Source of the DNA: Hyphomicrobiales bacterium
GTDB taxonomy: Bacteria; Pseudomonadota; Alphaproteobacteria; Rhizobiales; Beijerinckiaceae
Length of the DNA: 64,000 nucleotides
Direction: 5' to 3'
NCBI GenBank assembly: GCA_027483795.1
Contig: JAIXTT010000104.1
Span: forward strand, 1-64,000
A model generated the notes under the pieces. The model saw only the letters and a list, made by a program, of their open reading frames with translations. It did not search any database and was not told the origin of the DNA. The first letter of the stretch is position 1, and each line of letters starts with the position of its first letter. A program made the position numbers and the translations under genes. Shown here piece by piece: positions 18,206-27,795 of the stretch.

Positions 18206-19354
<1,149 letters not shown>

Positions 19355-19495
19355 TTAGCGGGTTATGCGATGAAGGCAATGCTGCCGCGCTTCGAACGAG
19401 CGGATTTCGTCTCCGCGATCGTGAAAAAAATACGCGACTCGACAGTCGTCCGCGCCGGCGCACATTCTTCGGTTGCATCAACCTCGGAGGCGCAA

Positions 19496-20626
19496 TTGGC
19501 TCTCATCAATTACATCACGACGGTCCGACTCGATCACGGGGCGGTGCGGGGTCTGGCGGAGGATCTCGCCGCCGCGGGCATGACGCGGCCGCTCGTCGTC
19601 ACGGACAAGGGCGTCGTCGCCGCGGGCCTTCTCGACCGGGTGCTGGCGGGGCTTCCGGCCGGAACGGTGCGCGCGGTCTTCGACGACACGCCCACCAACC
19701 CGACCGAAGAAGGCGTCGAGGCGGCGCTCGCGCTCTACAAGGCGCATGACTGCGACGGGCTGATCGCGATCGGCGGCGGCTCTCCGATGGATCTCGCCAA
19801 GGGCGTCGCGATTCTCGCGACGCATGAGGGGCCGCTGCAGAGCTTTACGGCGATCCACGGCGGCACGCCGAAGATCACGGCGAGGACGGCCCCCACCGTC
19901 GCAGTCCCCACGACGGCGGGCACGGGCAGCGAGGTCGGCCGCGGCGCGGTGATCACCTTCCGCGACGGGCGGAAGCTCGCCTTGCTCTCGCCCCATCTGG
20001 TGCCCAAACGCGCCGTCTGCGACCCCGACCTCACGCTCGGCCTGCCGCCGGTTCTGACGGCCGCCACGGGCATGGACGCGATCAGCCATTGCGTCGAATG
20101 CTTCACCTCGCCGATCGACAACCCGGTCGCGGCGGCGATCGCGATCGACGGGCTCGAGCGGGCGATCCGTGCCCTGCCCCGCGCCGTGGCGAACGGTCAG
20201 GACCGCGAGGCGCGGCGCGAGATGATGATCGCGGCCTTCGAAGGCGCCATGGCGTTCCAGAAGGGGCTCGGATCGGTGCATGCGCTGTCCCACCCGCTCG
20301 GCGCGCTGCGCGAGTTCAAGCTGCATCACGGCACGCTGAACGCCGTGCTTCTGCCGCCCGTGATCCGCTTCAACATCGAGGCCGTTCCAGAGAAGTTCGT
20401 CCGCATCCATCAGGCCGTGGGCGTGCCGGAATCGGAGGATCTGGCGCATTGGTTCGAGCGCTTCTCGGCCTCGCTCGGCCTGCCCACGCGTCTCTCGGAG
20501 ATGGGCGTGCCGAAACAGGTGATCCCGGCGATCGCCAAGGCGGCGACGGCGGACCACACGCATGCGACCAACGCCCGGCCCGCGAGCGAAGAGGATTATC
20601 TCAGGATTCTCGAAGAGGTTTACTGA
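19496..20626 (+). CDS. Iron-containing alcohol dehydrogenase
   Basis: 376 residues from a TTG at 19496 that has GGAGG five bases upstream; no ATG fits the family N-terminus (ALINYITTVRLDHGA). Group III metal-dependent dehydrogenase. Seen: NAD-binding GGGSPMDLAKG, PTTAGTGSEV, and the metal ligands in DAISHCVE, HALSHPLGA and HHGTLNAVLLP. Reduces or oxidises a small alcohol/aldehyde; the substrate is unknown. It is divergent from the TRAP binding-protein gene, so it may act on the imported acid's metabolite, but that is only context. Confidence 0.9.
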   Translation: MALINYITTVRLDHGAVRGLAEDLAAAGMTRPLVVTDKGVVAAGLLDRVLAGLPAGTVRAVFDDTPTNPTEEGVEAALALYKAHDCDGLIAIGGGSPMDLAKGVAILATHEGPLQSFTAIHGGTPKITARTAPTVAVPTTAGTGSEVGRGAVITFRDGRKLALLSPHLVPKRAVCDPDLTLGLPPVLTAATGMDAISHCVECFTSPIDNPVAAAIAIDGLERAIRALPRAVANGQDREARREMMIAAFEGAMAFQKGLGSVHALSHPLGALREFKLHHGTLNAVLLPPVIRFNIEAVPEKFVRIHQAVGVPESEDLAHWFERFSASLGLPTRLSEMGVPKQVIPAIAKAATADHTHATNARPASEEDYLRILEEVY

Positions 20627-20631
20627 GCTCC

Positions 20632-20655
20632 GGCGAGGGGCCCCGGCCCCTCGCC
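20632..20655 (+). terminator. Stem-loop after the Fe-alcohol dehydrogenase gene
   Basis: Perfect 11-base stem GGCGAGGGGCC / GGCCCCTCGCC with a CC loop (effectively a CCCC loop), followed by TCCTT. It sits 5 bases after the stop codon, before the brnT promoter. Confidence 0.65.
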
Positions 20656-20681
20656 TCCTTGCCGCCGCGGGCGGCGCGATT

Positions 20682-20699
20682 TATATTGACGATCATATA
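20682..20699 (+). promoter_or_regulatory. Palindrome in the brnTA promoter region
   Basis: TATAT-N8-ATATA dyad directly upstream of the brnT ATG (20708), overlapping a TTGAC and a TATAGAT that could be promoter elements. BrnA antitoxins with their toxin are known to repress their own promoter, so this is a candidate operator. No Shine-Dalgarno is seen, so brnT mRNA may be leaderless. Confidence 0.5.
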
Positions 20700-20707
20700 G
20701 ATTTCGA

Positions 20708-21016
20708 ATGACGCAGAATGACGACTTCTCTTGGTCGCAGGAAAAGGCCCGACTCAATCTTCTGAAGCACGGCTACGACTTCGCGCAGATGAGTTCGGCC
20801 TTCGACGGACGCTTCATGGTGACGCGGCTCGATCGTCGGATCGACTACGGCGAGGAGCGGTTCAACAGCCTCGTGGTGTTCGACAAGAGGGTCGTCAACG
20901 TGACTTGGACGCCGCGGAACGGAAGGCGGCATCTGATTTCGGTCCGGCCCGCGAGCCGGGAAGAAAGGGCGGTCTATCATGAACGCGAAGGCGAAGCGCG
21001 GCATCGCGAAGAATGA
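20708..21016 (+). CDS. brnT: BrnT-family toxin (type II toxin-antitoxin)
   Basis: 102 residues, RelE-like fold ribonuclease toxin (DUF497). Seen: FSWSQEKARLNLLKHGYDF, the hallmark N-terminus of BrnT, then a GEERF segment and HLISVRPASREE near the end with the conserved Arg/Glu residues. It lies upstream of its antitoxin and overlaps it by 38 bases, the usual toxin-first brnTA order. BrnT cleaves RNA and halts translation when BrnA is lost. Confidence 0.93.
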   Translation: MTQNDDFSWSQEKARLNLLKHGYDFAQMSSAFDGRFMVTRLDRRIDYGEERFNSLVVFDKRVVNVTWTPRNGRRHLISVRPASREERAVYHEREGEARHREE

Positions 21017-21293
21017 CAGACGGACGGCCGAAGGCCGAACCGACTGGGCTCGGATCGATGCTCTGACGGACGAAGACATCGAGCGCATGGCGGCGGAAGA
21101 TGCAGAAAACCCGGCGACGTCCGCGGCGGATTGGGTTCACGCCGTCGTCACGGGCACGCCGGAGAAAACGGTCGTCAACGCCAAGTTCGACCGCGACGTG
21201 GTCGACTGGTTCAAGTCCCAGGGCCGCGGTTATCAGGCCCGGATGAACGCGGTCCTGAGGACGTATATGCAGGCCAGCCGCCGATCGGGATGA
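20979..21293 (+). CDS. brnA: BrnA-family antitoxin
   Basis: 104 residues. The N-terminal half is acidic and flexible (LTDEDIERMAAEDAENP). The C-terminal half is ribbon-helix-helix (KTVVNAKFDRDVVDWFKSQG, GYQARMNAVLRTYM), the DNA-binding part typical of BrnA; the start lies inside brnT. Neutralises BrnT and binds the promoter. The conserved GYQARMNAVLR is clear. It is followed after 22 bases by the convergent apbC stop. Confidence 0.92.
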   Translation: MNAKAKRGIAKNDRRTAEGRTDWARIDALTDEDIERMAAEDAENPATSAADWVHAVVTGTPEKTVVNAKFDRDVVDWFKSQGRGYQARMNAVLRTYMQASRRSG

Positions 21294-21315
21294 CGGCCGC
21301 GTTCGGCGCGCCCCG

Positions 21316-22419
21316 TCACTCGATCACGATCCGCGGCGCGGCCCTGCCGGCGCCCTCTCCGGACAGCGTCGCCCAGACCTTGCGCGCCATGTCGGCATAG
21401 ATCCTCGCATGCGGACCGTCGGGCTGGGTCGCGACCACGGGCAGGCCCGCATCCGAACGCTCGCGGATGTCCATGTGAAGCGGCACCTCGCCGAGGAAGG
21501 GCACGCCCAGCCGCTCGGCCTCGTGACGCGCGCCGCCGTGCCCGAAGATGTCGGAGCGCGTGCCGCAGGAGGGGCAGAGGAAATAGCTCATGTTCTCGAT
21601 CAGGCCGAGGATGGGGACCTCGACGCGCTTGAACATCGCGATGCCGCGGCGGGCATCGATGAGCGCGAGATCCTGCGGCGTCGAGACGATGACGGAACCC
21701 GCCAGCGGCACGGCCTGCGCCATGGTGAGTTGCGCGTCGCCCGTGCCCGGCGGCATGTCGACGACGAGCACGTCGAGTTCGCCCCAAGCGACTTCGCGCA
21801 GCATCTGCTGCAGCGCCGACATGACCATGGGCCCGCGCCAGATGACCGCCGCCTCCTCCTCGATCAGGAAGCCGATCGACATGACCTTGAGCCCGTAGCC
21901 GTCGAGCGGCTCGAGGATGCGCCCCTCCTTCACCTGCGGCTTGCCGCGAAGGGCGAAGAGCTTGGGCAGCGAAGGACCGTAGATGTCCGCGTCGAGAATG
22001 CCGACCTTCAGACCGAGGCCCTGAAGGGCGAGCGCGAGATTGACCGACGTGGTCGACTTGCCGACCCCGCCCTTGCCGGAGGCGACCGCGATGATGTGCT
22101 TGATGCCCGGAACGATCGTGCGCTGCGTCGCGCCTTGGGCGCGGGGACCGGGGGCGGCGCCGCCGGGCTGCGCGGCGCGCTCCGCCGTCAGCATGACCAG
22201 GGCGGCCTTCACGCCCGCAAGCCCCTTGACGATCTCTTCCGCGCTTTTGCGCATGGGCTCGAAGGCGGCGGCCTGTGCGGGCTCGGCCGTGATCGAGACA
22301 TAGACCTTGTCGCCCTGAACGGTGACGCCTTGAAGCGCCCCGGAACGGGGAAGCGGCGTACGGCCGTCGGGGCCGAGCACGGCTTCAAGGGCGGCGAGGA
22401 CGGTCTGTTCGGTGAGCAA
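21316..22419 (-). CDS. apbC: Mrp/ApbC-family iron-sulfur cluster carrier ATPase
   Basis: 367 residues. An N-terminal FeS-assembly (DUF59-like) domain spans about residues 1-80, a linker is rich in Ala/Pro/Gly, then a ParA-like ATPase with deviant Walker A GKGGVGKST, DADIYGPSLP, PPGTGDAQLT, and the CPSC pair that binds a bridging [4Fe-4S] cluster. It transfers clusters to apo-enzymes in the cytoplasm; candidates here include MoaA and XdhA. It is convergent with brnTA; its 5' region faces the hydroxyacid dehydrogenase gene. Confidence 0.95.
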   Translation of the reverse strand: MLTEQTVLAALEAVLGPDGRTPLPRSGALQGVTVQGDKVYVSITAEPAQAAAFEPMRKSAEEIVKGLAGVKAALVMLTAERAAQPGGAAPGPRAQGATQRTIVPGIKHIIAVASGKGGVGKSTTSVNLALALQGLGLKVGILDADIYGPSLPKLFALRGKPQVKEGRILEPLDGYGLKVMSIGFLIEEEAAVIWRGPMVMSALQQMLREVAWGELDVLVVDMPPGTGDAQLTMAQAVPLAGSVIVSTPQDLALIDARRGIAMFKRVEVPILGLIENMSYFLCPSCGTRSDIFGHGGARHEAERLGVPFLGEVPLHMDIRERSDAGLPVVATQPDGPHARIYADMARKVWATLSGEGAGRAAPRIVIE

Positions 22420-22648
22420 GGCGGGGGCTCCATCTTGAAATCCGGCGCAGGCCGGGGCGCTCCTTATGTCGGCCCCGACGCCGCGCGGTCAACGGCCCCC
22501 TCGCCTCACGGCCCGGAAGCACGGGCCGGGCTATCTTTTCGCCGCGGCGCTCTATCTCATGATCCCGAATCGAACGGGCGGTCCTGCGACGCGATGCGAT
22601 GCGGCCCGACCGTCTCGAACGAAGAAGAAGCCTCAAGGAGTGTCTTTC

Positions 22649-23518
22649 ATGGCGAACGTCGCTTTCCTCGGTCTCGGCGTCATGGGTTATCCCATGGCCG
22701 GACATCTCAAGACGAAGGGCGGTCACGACGTCACCGTCTACAACCGCACTTTCGCGAAGGCCGAGAAATGGGCCGCGCAGTTCGGCGGGGCCGCGGCGAA
22801 GACGCCCCGCGAGGCGGCGCAGGGCCGCGACTTCGTCTTCGCCTGCGTGGGCAATGACGACGATCTGCGCGCGGTCGTGCTCGGACCGGACGGCGCCTTC
22901 GCAGGCATGAAGAAGGGCGCGATCTTCGTCGACAACACCACCGCATCGGCGGAAGTCGCGCGCGAGCTTCACGCGGAAGCGAAGAAGCTCGGGCTGAACT
23001 TCGTCGATGCGCCGGTCTCGGGCGGCCAGGCGGGCGCGGAGAACGGCGTCCTCACCGTGATGTGCGGCGGGGACGAGGACGCCTATGCCGCGGCGGAACC
23101 CGTGATCATGGCCTATGCGCGGGCCTGCAAGCGCCTCGGCGCTTCGGGCGCGGGCCAGCTCACCAAGATGTGCAATCAGATCTGCATCGCCGGCCTCGTG
23201 CAGGGCCTTTCGGAAGCGATCGCCTTCGCCAAGCGCGCGGGTCTCGACGCGGAAGCGGTGATCGAGGCGATCTCCAAGGGCGCGGCGCAGAGCTGGCAGA
23301 TGGAGAACCGCTACAAGACGATGAATGCGGGCAAGTTCGAATTCGGCTTCGCCGTCGACTGGATGCGCAAGGATCTCGGCATCTGCCTCGCCGAAGCCCG
23401 CAACAACGGCGCGCATCTGCCCGTCACCGCGCTCGTCGACCAGTTCTACGGCGACGTGCAGGACATGGGCGGCGGCCGTTGGGACACGTCGAGCCTCATC
23501 GCCCGTCTGATCAAGTAA
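22649..23518 (+). CDS. NAD(P)-dependent beta-hydroxyacid dehydrogenase (HIBADH family)
   Basis: 289 residues. Seen: Rossmann GLGVMGYPMAGHL, substrate loop VSGGQAGAENG, and the catalytic Lys in GAGQLTKMCNQI with following Asn residues. AAGGAG lies eight bases before the ATG at 22649. Family substrates include 3-hydroxyisobutyrate, tartronate semialdehyde, L-threonate and 4-hydroxybutyrate; the sequence alone does not decide. A role with the four-carbon acid-sugar kinase 24 kb away (L-threonate route) is possible but speculative. It ends in a strong terminator. Confidence 0.88.
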   Translation: MANVAFLGLGVMGYPMAGHLKTKGGHDVTVYNRTFAKAEKWAAQFGGAAAKTPREAAQGRDFVFACVGNDDDLRAVVLGPDGAFAGMKKGAIFVDNTTASAEVARELHAEAKKLGLNFVDAPVSGGQAGAENGVLTVMCGGDEDAYAAAEPVIMAYARACKRLGASGAGQLTKMCNQICIAGLVQGLSEAIAFAKRAGLDAEAVIEAISKGAAQSWQMENRYKTMNAGKFEFGFAVDWMRKDLGICLAEARNNGAHLPVTALVDQFYGDVQDMGGGRWDTSSLIARLIK

Positions 23519-23544
23519 GCCCGACGCTCCGGCGGAGAGACACG

Positions 23545-23572
23545 AGGCCGCGGAGCGATCCGCGGCCTTTTT
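23545..23572 (+). terminator. Intrinsic terminator
   Basis: Ten-base perfect stem AGGCCGCGGA / TCCGCGGCCT with GCGA loop followed by a T run (TTTT), 26 bases after the hydroxyacid dehydrogenase stop. The converging caspase-like gene ends just beyond it. Confidence 0.9.
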
Positions 23573-23579
23573 CGTGGGG

Positions 23580-25934
23580 TCAGCGGGCGCAGGGCGGCCG
23601 TCCCGGCACGCCGCAGACCGGGCCGGGGCGGCCCGCGGCCGGAGGCGCGCCGCGCGGAGAGACGGCGGCGGGCGGCGGCCGATCCGGACGAGGGGCCGCC
23701 TGAACGGGCGGCGCAGGTCGCGGGGCCTCGATCCGCGGCGCGGCGGGCGGCGGAGCCGAACGCATCGCGGGCGGAGCCGCGCGCGAACCCGTGATTCCGG
23801 GATCGGGACCGCGCGGCGGCGCGACGGTACGGGGCGGCTCGGGGCGGCGCGGCTCGGCGCGAGGCGTTTCGACACGAGGTGGTGCGACACGCGGGGGCTC
23901 GGCGCGAGGCGTTTCGGCACGAGGTGGTGCGACACGCGGGGGTTCGGCGCGGGGCGTTTCGACACGAGGTGGTGCGCCCCGAGGGGGTTCGGCGCGGGGC
24001 GGCCGGGCGCGCTCGGGTTCCGGACGCGGCGCGACCGCGGGCGGAGGCGCGACGACCGGGGCGGATGCGGCGGGCGGGCGCAGACGCGGCGGCGCGGGCG
24101 TTCCCGTCACGCCGGGCTCGCGGTCGGGCGCGACGGCGGGCGCTCCGTCGGGTCGCGGGACCACCGGCGGACGCGCCTGAACCGGCTCGCCGGGACGCGC
24201 GGGTTGCGGCCGGGCGACCGGCGGCGGAGCGACGGCCGTCGGCGGGCGGACGGGCTCCTGCGCGGCGGGCGGAATCGGAGCGGGAGCGGCGAGCGGAGGA
24301 CGGGGGGCGCCGGGCGTGACGGCCGGCGGAACCGGGGCCGCGACCGGCGGGCGCGGCGGCCCGGGCCTGGCGGCGGGCGGCGCCCCCGGAACCACGGGAG
24401 CGGGTGCGGGTGCGAGAGCCGGGCCCCGCTCGGGCGCGACCGGAGCCGGAAGAAGAGCGGGAACTTGGCCGGCAGCGGGCGGAGCGAGCGGCGCGAGCGG
24501 AGCGCCCGGGCCCCGCACGGGCGAGGCGCGGGGCGGAATCCGGGGGGTCGGCGGCGGCGCGATCAAGGGCTGCACGACCAAGGGCGGCCGCGGCGGAGGC
24601 GGCGGCTTGGCCCAGAGCGGCGGGGGAATCGGGACCGGAACGGGCAGAAGTCCCGGCATCGGCGGCGGAGGCGGAGGCAGCACGATGATGTCGGGCGGCG
24701 GCGGAGGCAGCAGCACGAAGGCGGGCGGAGGCGGCGGAAGCAGATAGAACTCCTCGACGATCACCGTGGGCCGGATCGTCTCGAGGAAGGGCAACGGCGG
24801 CGGCAGATCGACATATTCGTAGACGTCGAAGAGCGGCGGCGGCAGCAGCGGCGCGGACAGGCGCGCAAGCCTGCGATGGGCATCCGCGACATGGAAGCCG
24901 TCGGGATAGCGGCGGAGATACGTCCAATAGGCCTCGCGCGAATCCCTGTTGCGCGTCTGCCGCCAGATCACGGCCTCGCGGCGGAGGGACAACAGGGCGA
25001 TGACGCGCGGCGCGGTCGGGGCATCGGGGAAGTAGGTCAGAAAATCCTGATAGAGCGGGATTTCGTCGCGTTCGATCACGACGGCATAGGCCTCGTCCGG
25101 CGACATCGAACGCAAGGGCCGATCCGCCGTGACCCGAGGGGCCCGCGCGGGCGGAAGCGGCGCCTGCGCGCTCTCGCGCGCGTCGAAGAAGGTGAAATCG
25201 ACGGCCTCGAGCCGCGCCTGATGCCACGGCACCTGTTGCCCGCCGGTGGTTTCGTGGACGCGCAGACGGATCTTGTCGAACATCGTTTCGAGATCGAGGC
25301 CGGGCGCCCGCATCATCTCGACGAAGGCCTTGGCATAGGCGCCGTAGGGACCGGGCGCGTCGGGCAGGATCAGATTCGGAGCGGTCGACAGGGCGACGAG
25401 CGTTCCCGGCGGGGGATCGAGCGGCGAGAGCCCCGGAGCGAGCGGATCGCCGGGCATTTCGGGCAGGGGATGGGCCGCGTCGAGAACGACGACGCGGAGG
25501 GCCCCGTCGCCCATGGCGCGCAGAATGTCGGACACGCGGTAACCCGCGATGGGAATGTCGGCCGAACGCTCGATCCTCGCGCCGGCGGGGATCAGATGGA
25601 CGTCGCCGTCGAATTGAGCGCCGCGACCCGCGAAATAGATCACCACCGCCGCATCGGGACCCGCGCGTCTGACGCGATCGAGGAAGTCGCGCACCGCGTT
25701 GCGCAGGGCGGCCTCGTCGAGATCGGCGCCTTGGACCAGATCGAAGCCCGCTCCGCGCAAGGCTTCGGCCACGAGCGCGGCGTCGTTCACCGGGGTCGCG
25801 AGCGAACCGTCGGGATAGGTCGAGATGCCCATGACGAGACCCAGACGCTCCCGGGCCGCGGCGGGCGAGGCCGACGACCAGAACCACAGGGCGCAGAGGC
25901 ATGCGGCGAGAAGGGAAAGCGGACGGGCGGACAT
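23580..25934 (-). CDS. Secreted caspase-like protein with both catalytic residues replaced and a long proline-rich tail
   Basis: 784 residues. Signal peptide at 1-27 (ending SPAAA). Residues about 28-260 follow the bacterial caspase (C14) fold: RLGLVMGISTYPDG, PVNDAALVAEALRGAGFD, then VVIYFAGRG where active enzymes have YAGHG, and VVLDAAHP where they have DACR. Thus Arg104 (CGC, 25623-25625) stands at the His position and Ala154 (GCC, 25473-25475) at the Cys position, so proteolysis is not expected. After a helical segment (about 285-380) the rest, roughly 390 residues, is proline-rich: polyproline blocks such as PPPPPP, Ala/Pro stretches and PPR/ETPRAEP repeats, ending in CGVPGRPPCAR with two Cys. 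Possibly a secreted or envelope binding protein. Single gene; the function is unknown. Confidence 0.85.
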   Translation of the reverse strand: MSARPLSLLAACLCALWFWSSASPAAARERLGLVMGISTYPDGSLATPVNDAALVAEALRGAGFDLVQGADLDEAALRNAVRDFLDRVRRAGPDAAVVIYFAGRGAQFDGDVHLIPAGARIERSADIPIAGYRVSDILRAMGDGALRVVVLDAAHPLPEMPGDPLAPGLSPLDPPPGTLVALSTAPNLILPDAPGPYGAYAKAFVEMMRAPGLDLETMFDKIRLRVHETTGGQQVPWHQARLEAVDFTFFDARESAQAPLPPARAPRVTADRPLRSMSPDEAYAVVIERDEIPLYQDFLTYFPDAPTAPRVIALLSLRREAVIWRQTRNRDSREAYWTYLRRYPDGFHVADAHRRLARLSAPLLPPPLFDVYEYVDLPPPLPFLETIRPTVIVEEFYLLPPPPPAFVLLPPPPPDIIVLPPPPPPMPGLLPVPVPIPPPLWAKPPPPPRPPLVVQPLIAPPPTPRIPPRASPVRGPGAPLAPLAPPAAGQVPALLPAPVAPERGPALAPAPAPVVPGAPPAARPGPPRPPVAAPVPPAVTPGAPRPPLAAPAPIPPAAQEPVRPPTAVAPPPVARPQPARPGEPVQARPPVVPRPDGAPAVAPDREPGVTGTPAPPRLRPPAASAPVVAPPPAVAPRPEPERARPPRAEPPRGAPPRVETPRAEPPRVAPPRAETPRAEPPRVAPPRVETPRAEPRRPEPPRTVAPPRGPDPGITGSRAAPPAMRSAPPPAAPRIEAPRPAPPVQAAPRPDRPPPAAVSPRGAPPAAGRPGPVCGVPGRPPCAR
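23864..23998 (-). repeat. Three tandem 45-base coding repeats
   Basis: Three near-identical 45-base units (23864-23908, 23909-23953, 23954-23998) inside the proline-rich tail of the caspase-like gene. They encode a 15-residue unit of the type ETPRAEPPRVAPPR-A/V; the third copy is diverged. In-frame repeats of this kind expand and contract by slippage, so tail length may vary among strains. Confidence 0.85.
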
Positions 25935-26286
25935 CGGGGCGCTCCTCGAAAGCCGACCCCGATGGAACGTTCGCGTCGTTGAACTCGGCCTGAATGGTCG
26001 AAGGCGAAAAGAAGGCGGAATACGAGCGACGCGGCCGTTCCGTCGGGCCCCCCTTTCGGGGGGATTGCCGACTTCAACGGCGCGACGGGCGGGACGGTTC
26101 CTGCATTCGCCGCGGCGCAGGGCGAAACGCGGCTCGCGCTTCTCGCGAAAGGCCGCGACGCCCTGCGGGACGCCGGTTGCATTTCATTCATCATGGTTAA
26201 GCTCGGCGGGCCCGAGGAGCGCGCGATCAGCCCGCCGTTAACGTTTTCCCGAGAAGATGGCGTGATCGAAATCCGGGAAAACTCCC
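25935..26286. other. 352-base noncoding divergent region
   Basis: Separates the caspase-like gene (minus) from the histidine kinase gene (plus). It contains a six-base C/G hairpin (CCCCCC-TTTC-GGGGGG, 26048-26063) and two TTAA-containing sites, GGTTAAG near 26193 and CGTTAACG near 26237. These resemble CtrA half-sites but lack the required spacing. No small gene was recognised here. Confidence 0.5.
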
Positions 26287-27795
26287 TTGTCCGACGCCGT
26301 GTTCACCGACCTCAGGACGGCCCTGCCCTCCGAACCCGCGGCGCGCAGGCGCGAGCGGGCCCCGGGCAAGACCATGTTCGGCGGCGAAGCCATGGACCGC
26401 ATGCTGCGCTACGAGCTGCTCAGGCTCTACGCCGCGAATCGGGCGAATTCGGCGATCGCCTTCGGAATTCTCGTCTTCGCCTCCTGCATCGCGGCGGGCA
26501 TGCTGATGCCGCCGCAAGCGGCGGCGGTCGCGGGCGCGGCCGTGGCGGCGAGCTTCGGGATCGGCACGGCGGTCGTCGTGTCCTTCCTCCGGAAGCCCGC
26601 AGGCGAAGTCGATCTCGACCGTTGGCGGCGGCGTTTCATCGTCGCGGAGATCCTGCAGGGGCTCGCTTGGGCCTCCTTCATCTTCGTGGGCCTGCATTCG
26701 CCGGGCGAAGGCGCGCGGACCTTCGCGCTGGTCGTGCATCTGCTCGTCTCGGCGGCGGGTGTGATGCTGGGCGCGAGCGTCCCGGTCGCGGTGATCGCGG
26801 GGATCGCCCCGCTGCTCGGCGGCGTCATCGCGATCGTGGTGATCGATCCGAACGTGTCGAACGTGGCCCTCGCGATGGTGATGGCGAGCGCGCAGACCTT
26901 CTTCCTCTTCATGACGGGTCGGCTCAGCTCCTCGGTGGAGCGCATCGTGCTGCATCGGGCGGAGAAGGACGCGCTGATCGCCGAACTGGAACAGTCGAAC
27001 GCGAATTCGGAAGAGGCCCGGCGCCGGGCGGAGGAGTCGAACCTCGCCAAATCACGCTTCCTCGCGACCATGAGCCACGAATTGCGGACCCCGCTGAACG
27101 CGATCCTCGGCTTCTCCGAGGTGATGAAGGGGGAGCTTCTCGGACGGCACTCGGTCGCCGCCTATCGCGAATATTCCGAGGACGTGCATGCGAGCGGCGA
27201 GATGCTGCTCAACATCATCAACGAGATCCTCGACCTCTCGCGCATCGAGGCGGGGAGGTATGAACTCAACGAGAGCTGCGTCTCGCTTCCCGACGTCGTC
27301 TCGGAATGCTGCCGGCTCCTGCAGCTGCGCGCGGTCAGCAAGCGCATCGAGATCGAGCAGACGACCGAGCCGGAATTGAGCGGATTGTGGGCGGACGAGC
27401 GCGCGCTGCGGCAGATCGCGCTCAACATCCTCTCCAACGCCATCAAATTCACTCCCAACGGCGGGGACATCCGCATCCGCATCGGATCGACGGCGGAAGG
27501 GGGGCAGTTCGTCTCCGTGCAGGACAGCGGCCCCGGGATTCCGGAGAGCGAGATCCCGGTGATCATGCAGACCTTCGGTCGCGGTACGCTCGCGATCAAA
27601 TCGGCCGAACAGGGGACGGGTCTCGGACTGCCCATCGTGAAGGGGCTCGTGGAGCTGCACGGCGGCCGGTTCGAGCTGATCTCGCGATCGGGCGAAGGCA
27701 CGCTCGCGATGATCGTGTTCCCGCCCGCGCGGCTGACCGAACCCGCGGCTCCGGCGCTGCCCGGCCGCCAGGCGGCGCGGGCCCGCGCCGCCTGA
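26287..27795 (+). CDS. Membrane histidine kinase (PdhS/DivJ/PleC-like)
   Basis: 502 residues from a TTG at 26287. About six hydrophobic segments lie between residues 45 and 215 with short loops and no large periplasmic domain, then a coiled linker (ELEQSNANSEEARRRAEES). The HisKA domain has SHELRTPLNAILGFSEVM near 262 (phospho-accepting His). The HATPase has NILSNAIKFTPNGG, DSGPGIPE and GTGLGLPIVKGL. The H-box and six-helix sensor resemble the cell-cycle kinases DivJ/PdhS of alphaproteobacteria, which phosphorylate DivK/PleD; this is a resemblance only. No response regulator is adjacent. Its stop is immediately followed by the convergent cobT stop. Confidence 0.88.
   Translation: MSDAVFTDLRTALPSEPAARRRERAPGKTMFGGEAMDRMLRYELLRLYAANRANSAIAFGILVFASCIAAGMLMPPQAAAVAGAAVAASFGIGTAVVVSFLRKPAGEVDLDRWRRRFIVAEILQGLAWASFIFVGLHSPGEGARTFALVVHLLVSAAGVMLGASVPVAVIAGIAPLLGGVIAIVVIDPNVSNVALAMVMASAQTFFLFMTGRLSSSVERIVLHRAEKDALIAELEQSNANSEEARRRAEESNLAKSRFLATMSHELRTPLNAILGFSEVMKGELLGRHSVAAYREYSEDVHASGEMLLNIINEILDLSRIEAGRYELNESCVSLPDVVSECCRLLQLRAVSKRIEIEQTTEPELSGLWADERALRQIALNILSNAIKFTPNGGDIRIRIGSTAEGGQFVSVQDSGPGIPESEIPVIMQTFGRGTLAIKSAEQGTGLGLPIVKGLVELHGGRFELISRSGEGTLAMIVFPPARLTEPAAPALPGRQAARARAA

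Noticed and set aside
23864-23998. Possible CRISPR-like repeats
   Set aside because: Units are directly adjacent without spacers and lie in frame in a coding region.
23574-25982. Long open frame on the plus strand opposite the caspase-like gene
   Set aside because: Its Arg/Gly-rich composition is what a proline-rich gene gives when read antisense in G+C-rich DNA; no domain is recognisable, and the minus-strand frame has a signal peptide and fold.
26185-26250. CtrA boxes upstream of the histidine kinase gene
   Set aside because: TTAA sites are present but not with the seven-base spacing of the consensus.
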